Shown piece after piece: positions 30,324 to 33,077 of a stretch of DNA of 33,077 nucleotides (position 1 is its first letter; every line of letters begins with the position of its first letter). The stretch lies in NCBI GenBank assembly GCA_963169915.1, contig CAUJEM010000030.1, positions 1 to 33,077 on the forward strand, given 5' to 3'. The translations under genes were made by a program, and so were the position numbers. The notes beneath the pieces were generated by a model. That model had not been told where the DNA came from. It ran no database searches and saw only the letters and a program-made list of their open reading frames with translations. This DNA is from Myxococcota bacterium (GTDB taxonomy: Bacteria; Myxococcota_A; Polyangia; Polyangiales; Polyangiaceae).

Positions 30324-32660
30324 CTACGTGGCGTCCAGCAGCGCCTCGAGCCGCGCGGTGACGACCGGCGCCGGCAGCTTGCCGCCCGTCTGCCGCATGG
30401 CGGCGCCCACCAGCGCGCCCTTGAGCTTCGTCTCTCCGGCGCGGTAGCGCGCCACCAGCGCCGCCTGCTGCTCGAGCACCTGCGTGAGCTGGGCGGTGAG
30501 CGCCGCGTCGTCCACGGCGCCGTAGCCCTTGGCCTGGGCGAGCGCCCGGGGCGAGCCGCCGCGCTCGGCCAGCTCCGTGATGAGCTCACGCCCCTGCGCC
30601 ATGCTGAGCGCGCCCTCGCCGAGCAGGCCGAGCAGCTCCACCACGGCCGCGGCCTCGAAGCGCGCGCCGGCCTCCAAGGGCTTGCGCAGCTCGTTGACCA
30701 AGAGCTTGGCGAGCGGCTGGCGCGGCGCGCCCGCCGCCACGGCGGCGATGAACAGCGCCCTCAGCGGGCCCTCGTCCGCCAGCACGTGCGCGTCGGCGGG
30801 GGAGAGGCCGTGCGCGGCCGCGAGCGCCTCCGCCGCCTCGCTCAGCCGCAGCGTGGCCGGCGCGGCGGCGGGCCGCGGCCGCGGCTCTGCCATGGGGGTG
30901 GGGGCCGGGCGCGGCTGCGCCTGCTTGGCCCAAGAGTCCTTGAGCGGCACCGTGCGGTTGAGCACCAGCGCGCCGGGCCGAGAGTCCCTCGCGTCCGCGC
31001 AGAAGAACCCGACGCGCTCGAGCTGCCAGCGCGAGCCCGGCGCGGCGCTGGCGAGGGACGGCTCCACCAGCCCTCGACGCACCGTCAGCGACGCCGGATC
31101 CAGCAGCGCCAGGTAGTCCTCCTCCGCGTCTGGCCTGGGGTGCGAGAACAGCCGCCCGTAGAGCCGCAGCTCGGCTGGGACGGCGCGCGCCGCGTCCACC
31201 CAGTGCAGCGTGCCGCGGACGCTCTTCGGGTCGAAGCGGTCGTCCAGATCTGCCACGCAGCGCAGCTCGAGCAGCTCACCGTCTGGCCCCTTGACGACCT
31301 CCTCGCAGCGCACGGCCAGCGCGTAGCGCAGCCGCACGGCCGCGCCCGGCGCGAGCCGCTTCCAGCCGCTCGGCGGCGCCTCGGTGAAGTCCTCCCGGTC
31401 GATGTAGAGCGACCGCCCCATGACGAGCGTGCGCGCGCCGGGGCGGCCGACGTCCGGGGGGAAGTAGGGCGCCTCGAACTCACGCGCGAAGTCCTCCGGC
31501 ACGTTGGTGAGCGTCAGCTTCAGCGGCTCCACCACGCCGAGCGCGCGCGGCGAGGTCTGGTTCAGATCGTCGCGGAGGCAGGCCTCGAGCAGCTCCACCT
31601 CCACCACGCTGTTGTTCTTGGAGACGCCGATCTTCTCGCAGAACGCGCGCAAGCCCTCGGGCGTGACGCCGCGCCGGCGCATCCCGCTCAGGGTGGGCAT
31701 GCGTGGATCGTCCCAGCCGCTCACCCGCCCGGAGCGGACCAGCTCGAGCAGCTTGCGCTTGCTCAGCACCGTGTAGGTGAGCATCAACCGCGCGAACTCG
31801 TACTGGCGTGGCCGCGGCGTCGGCAGCGGGGGCAGCGGGCCAGGGCTCGGCGCCGCCGCGGCGAGCGTCGGCTCCAGCGGTGGCACGGGCAGCGGCGGTA
31901 CCGGGAGGCTCTCGAGCACCCAGTCGTAGAGCGCGCGGTTGTTCTCGAACTCCAGCGTGCAAACGCTGTGCGTGATGCCCTCCACCGCGTCCGAGAGGCA
32001 GTGGGCGAAGTCATAGAGCGGGTAGAGGCACCACGCGTCCCCGGTGCGGTGGTGGCGCGCGCGGCGGATGCGGTAGAGCGGCGGATCTCGCAGCTTCATG
32101 TTGTCGGCCGCCATGTCGATCTTGCCCCGCAGCGTGTGCTCGCCGTCGGCGTATTTGCCGGCGCGCATCTCGCGGAAGAGCCGCAGGTTCTCCTCGATGC
32201 TGCGCTCGCGGTACGGGCTCGGACGCCCCGGCTCGCTGATGGTGCCGCGGTCGGCCCGCATCTGCTCCTCGCTCTGACTGCACACGTAGGCCTTGCCCGC
32301 CACGATGAGCTGCTCGGCGTACTCGTAGAGCCACGGGAAGTAGTCCGAGGCGTGGCGCACCGGCCCGGTCCACCGAAAGCCGAGCCAGCGCACGTCCTCG
32401 GCGATGGAGGCCACGTACTCCTCGTCTTCCTTGGTGGGGTTGGTGTCGTCCATGCGCAGGTGACACTCACCGCCGAACTCCTCGGCGAGCCCGAAGTTGA
32501 GGCAGATGCTCTTGGCGTGTCCGACGTGCAGGTAGCCGTTGGGCTCCGGCGGGAAGCGCGTGACCACGCGGCCGCCGTGCGTGCCCGACGCCAGGTGGCC
32601 GGCGATGAGCTCGCGGATGAAATTGCCAGGAGCGGAGGGGGCTTCGGTCGGGTGCGTCAT
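30324..32660 (-). CDS. glnS: Glutaminyl-tRNA synthetase with GatB/YqeY-like C-terminal extension
   Basis: 778 residues, against about 550 in E. coli. The class I core is complete: PPEPNGYLHVGHAKS (HIGH motif at 45-48), DDTNPTKEDEEYV, DFAHCLSDAVEGITHSVCTLEFENNR and the KMSKS-like VLSKRKL (298-304). A proline-rich stretch lies between WVLES and PRQYEF (residues 252-283; 32 residues where E. coli has about 6), just before the KMSKS loop. After the anticodon-binding beta-barrels, residues about 580-778 form a linker plus a domain with ADEGPLRALFIAAV and LLVNELRKPL, resembling the GatB/YqeY tRNA-binding domain known at the end of Deinococcus GlnRS. It charges tRNA-Gln directly. It is divergent from a lipoprotein gene 43 bp away. 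Confidence 0.95.
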   Translation of the reverse strand: MTHPTEAPSAPGNFIRELIAGHLASGTHGGRVVTRFPPEPNGYLHVGHAKSICLNFGLAEEFGGECHLRMDDTNPTKEDEEYVASIAEDVRWLGFRWTGPVRHASDYFPWLYEYAEQLIVAGKAYVCSQSEEQMRADRGTISEPGRPSPYRERSIEENLRLFREMRAGKYADGEHTLRGKIDMAADNMKLRDPPLYRIRRARHHRTGDAWCLYPLYDFAHCLSDAVEGITHSVCTLEFENNRALYDWVLESLPVPPLPVPPLEPTLAAAAPSPGPLPPLPTPRPRQYEFARLMLTYTVLSKRKLLELVRSGRVSGWDDPRMPTLSGMRRRGVTPEGLRAFCEKIGVSKNNSVVEVELLEACLRDDLNQTSPRALGVVEPLKLTLTNVPEDFAREFEAPYFPPDVGRPGARTLVMGRSLYIDREDFTEAPPSGWKRLAPGAAVRLRYALAVRCEEVVKGPDGELLELRCVADLDDRFDPKSVRGTLHWVDAARAVPAELRLYGRLFSHPRPDAEEDYLALLDPASLTVRRGLVEPSLASAAPGSRWQLERVGFFCADARDSRPGALVLNRTVPLKDSWAKQAQPRPAPTPMAEPRPRPAAAPATLRLSEAAEALAAAHGLSPADAHVLADEGPLRALFIAAVAAGAPRQPLAKLLVNELRKPLEAGARFEAAAVVELLGLLGEGALSMAQGRELITELAERGGSPRALAQAKGYGAVDDAALTAQLTQVLEQQAALVARYRAGETKLKGALVGAAMRQTGGKLPAPVVTARLEALLDAT

Positions 32661-32703
32661 CGGTCTTGGGCGCCAGGCGGCGGGGCGGCTACTCTAGCCG
32701 CTG

Positions 32704-33077
32704 ATGGCGAGAAAGCTCCAAGGCCGGCGTGGCCTCTGCGCGCCGGCGCTCGCCGCGGCGGCGCTGGTGGGCTGCGCCGGCCCGGGCGCGCCGCCGGCGG
32801 CCGCGATCGTCCTGGTGGCACCGCCGCCAGCGCCGCCGCGCCCCGCACCGGCACCGGCGCCCCGCGCGGCGCCGCCGGCGCCGGCGCCCGCCGCACCCCC
32901 GGAGGGCCCCGGGGAGGCGCGGGTGCAGGTGCCGCTCGGGGTACGGCAGCCGCTCGAGCTGGTCGGCGCGCTGCTCGCCCCGGAGCCGCTCGCCCAGGCT
33001 GGCTGGCAGCGCTGGACGGTGGTGGCTCCCGGCCCGCTCGAGCGGCGCCGCTTCGAGCTGCTGCTCACGCCTCCGGA
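32704..33077 (+). CDS. Putative lipoprotein, 5' part (cut by window end)
   Basis: An open frame runs from the ATG at 32704 to the end of the window (124 codons plus two bases) with no stop. The N-terminus has basic residues (MARKLQGRR), a hydrophobic Ala/Leu stretch and a lipobox LVGC (Cys24). A Pro/Ala-rich linker of about 45 residues follows (PPPAPPRPAPAPAPRAAPP-type), then an ordered segment begins (RVQVPLGVRQPLELVGALL, WTVVAPGPLERRRFELLL). It lies 43 bp from the divergent glnS. The signal sequence is clear; the family cannot be told from this part. Confidence 0.68.
   Translation, partial: MARKLQGRRGLCAPALAAAALVGCAGPGAPPAAAIVLVAPPPAPPRPAPAPAPRAAPPAPAPAAPPEGPGEARVQVPLGVRQPLELVGALLAPEPLAQAGWQRWTVVAPGPLERRRFELLLTPP

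Overview
The window is very G+C-rich DNA from a free-living bacterium. It is packed with short-gapped genes on both strands, many GTG starts and many lipoproteins. High G+C, a degenerate Ser/Thr-kinase gene, Gly/Ser/Ala-repeat and Cys-rich lipoproteins, HEAT and propeller proteins, and a paired Hsp70/DUF2760 operon all fit Myxococcota, perhaps the Polyangiales. That placement is inference from gene content. I see no rRNA, tRNA, CRISPR array, insertion sequence or phage gene, so this looks like ordinary chromosome.

Layout. 1-1164: the tail of a hemerythrin-like gene, a DUF2249 gene and a convergent unknown gene. 1165-1639: a regulatory gap with an operator-like palindrome, a CIRCE-like repeat, a sigma70-type promoter and a canonical CIRCE, leading into groES-groEL (1640-3572), which ends in a strong hairpin. 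3706-5215: two lipoproteins and a small tail-anchored protein. 5218-11242: envelope and signalling genes, namely an MBOAT O-acyltransferase, a polysaccharide deacetylase, a sensor histidine kinase and a membrane GAF-GAF-GGDEF diguanylate cyclase. 11239-15204: a tightly coupled minus-strand operon encoding a pseudokinase (frameshifted here), a degenerate HD-GYP-like protein and a Rossmann-fold protein.

15378-16619 is a Cys/Met-metabolism PLP enzyme. 16616-21723 is a three-gene operon running DUF2760, Hsp70-like, longer Hsp70-like. Then come a NIF3 protein of the eukaryotic type, a serine acetyltransferase, a helical-repeat protein, a HEAT plus propeller/HEAT envelope pair, a Nudix hydrolase overlapping an unusual NAD kinase, two secreted lipoproteins with a shared eight-cysteine tail, a GlnRS with a proline-rich core insertion and a C-terminal GatB/YqeY-like extension, and the start of one more lipoprotein.

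Working together. GroESL under HrcA/CIRCE control and the Hsp70 operon make up the protein-quality part. MBOAT, deacetylase, histidine kinase and diguanylate cyclase suggest surface-polysaccharide modification and c-di-GMP signalling. The most unusual unit is 11239-15204: a kinase fold with every catalytic residue lost is joined to the N-terminal region usual for HD-GYP proteins, and the next gene carries an HD-GYP-like domain that has also lost its metal ligands. This looks like a non-enzymatic sensor or scaffold pair, lying tail to tail with an apparently intact diguanylate cyclase.
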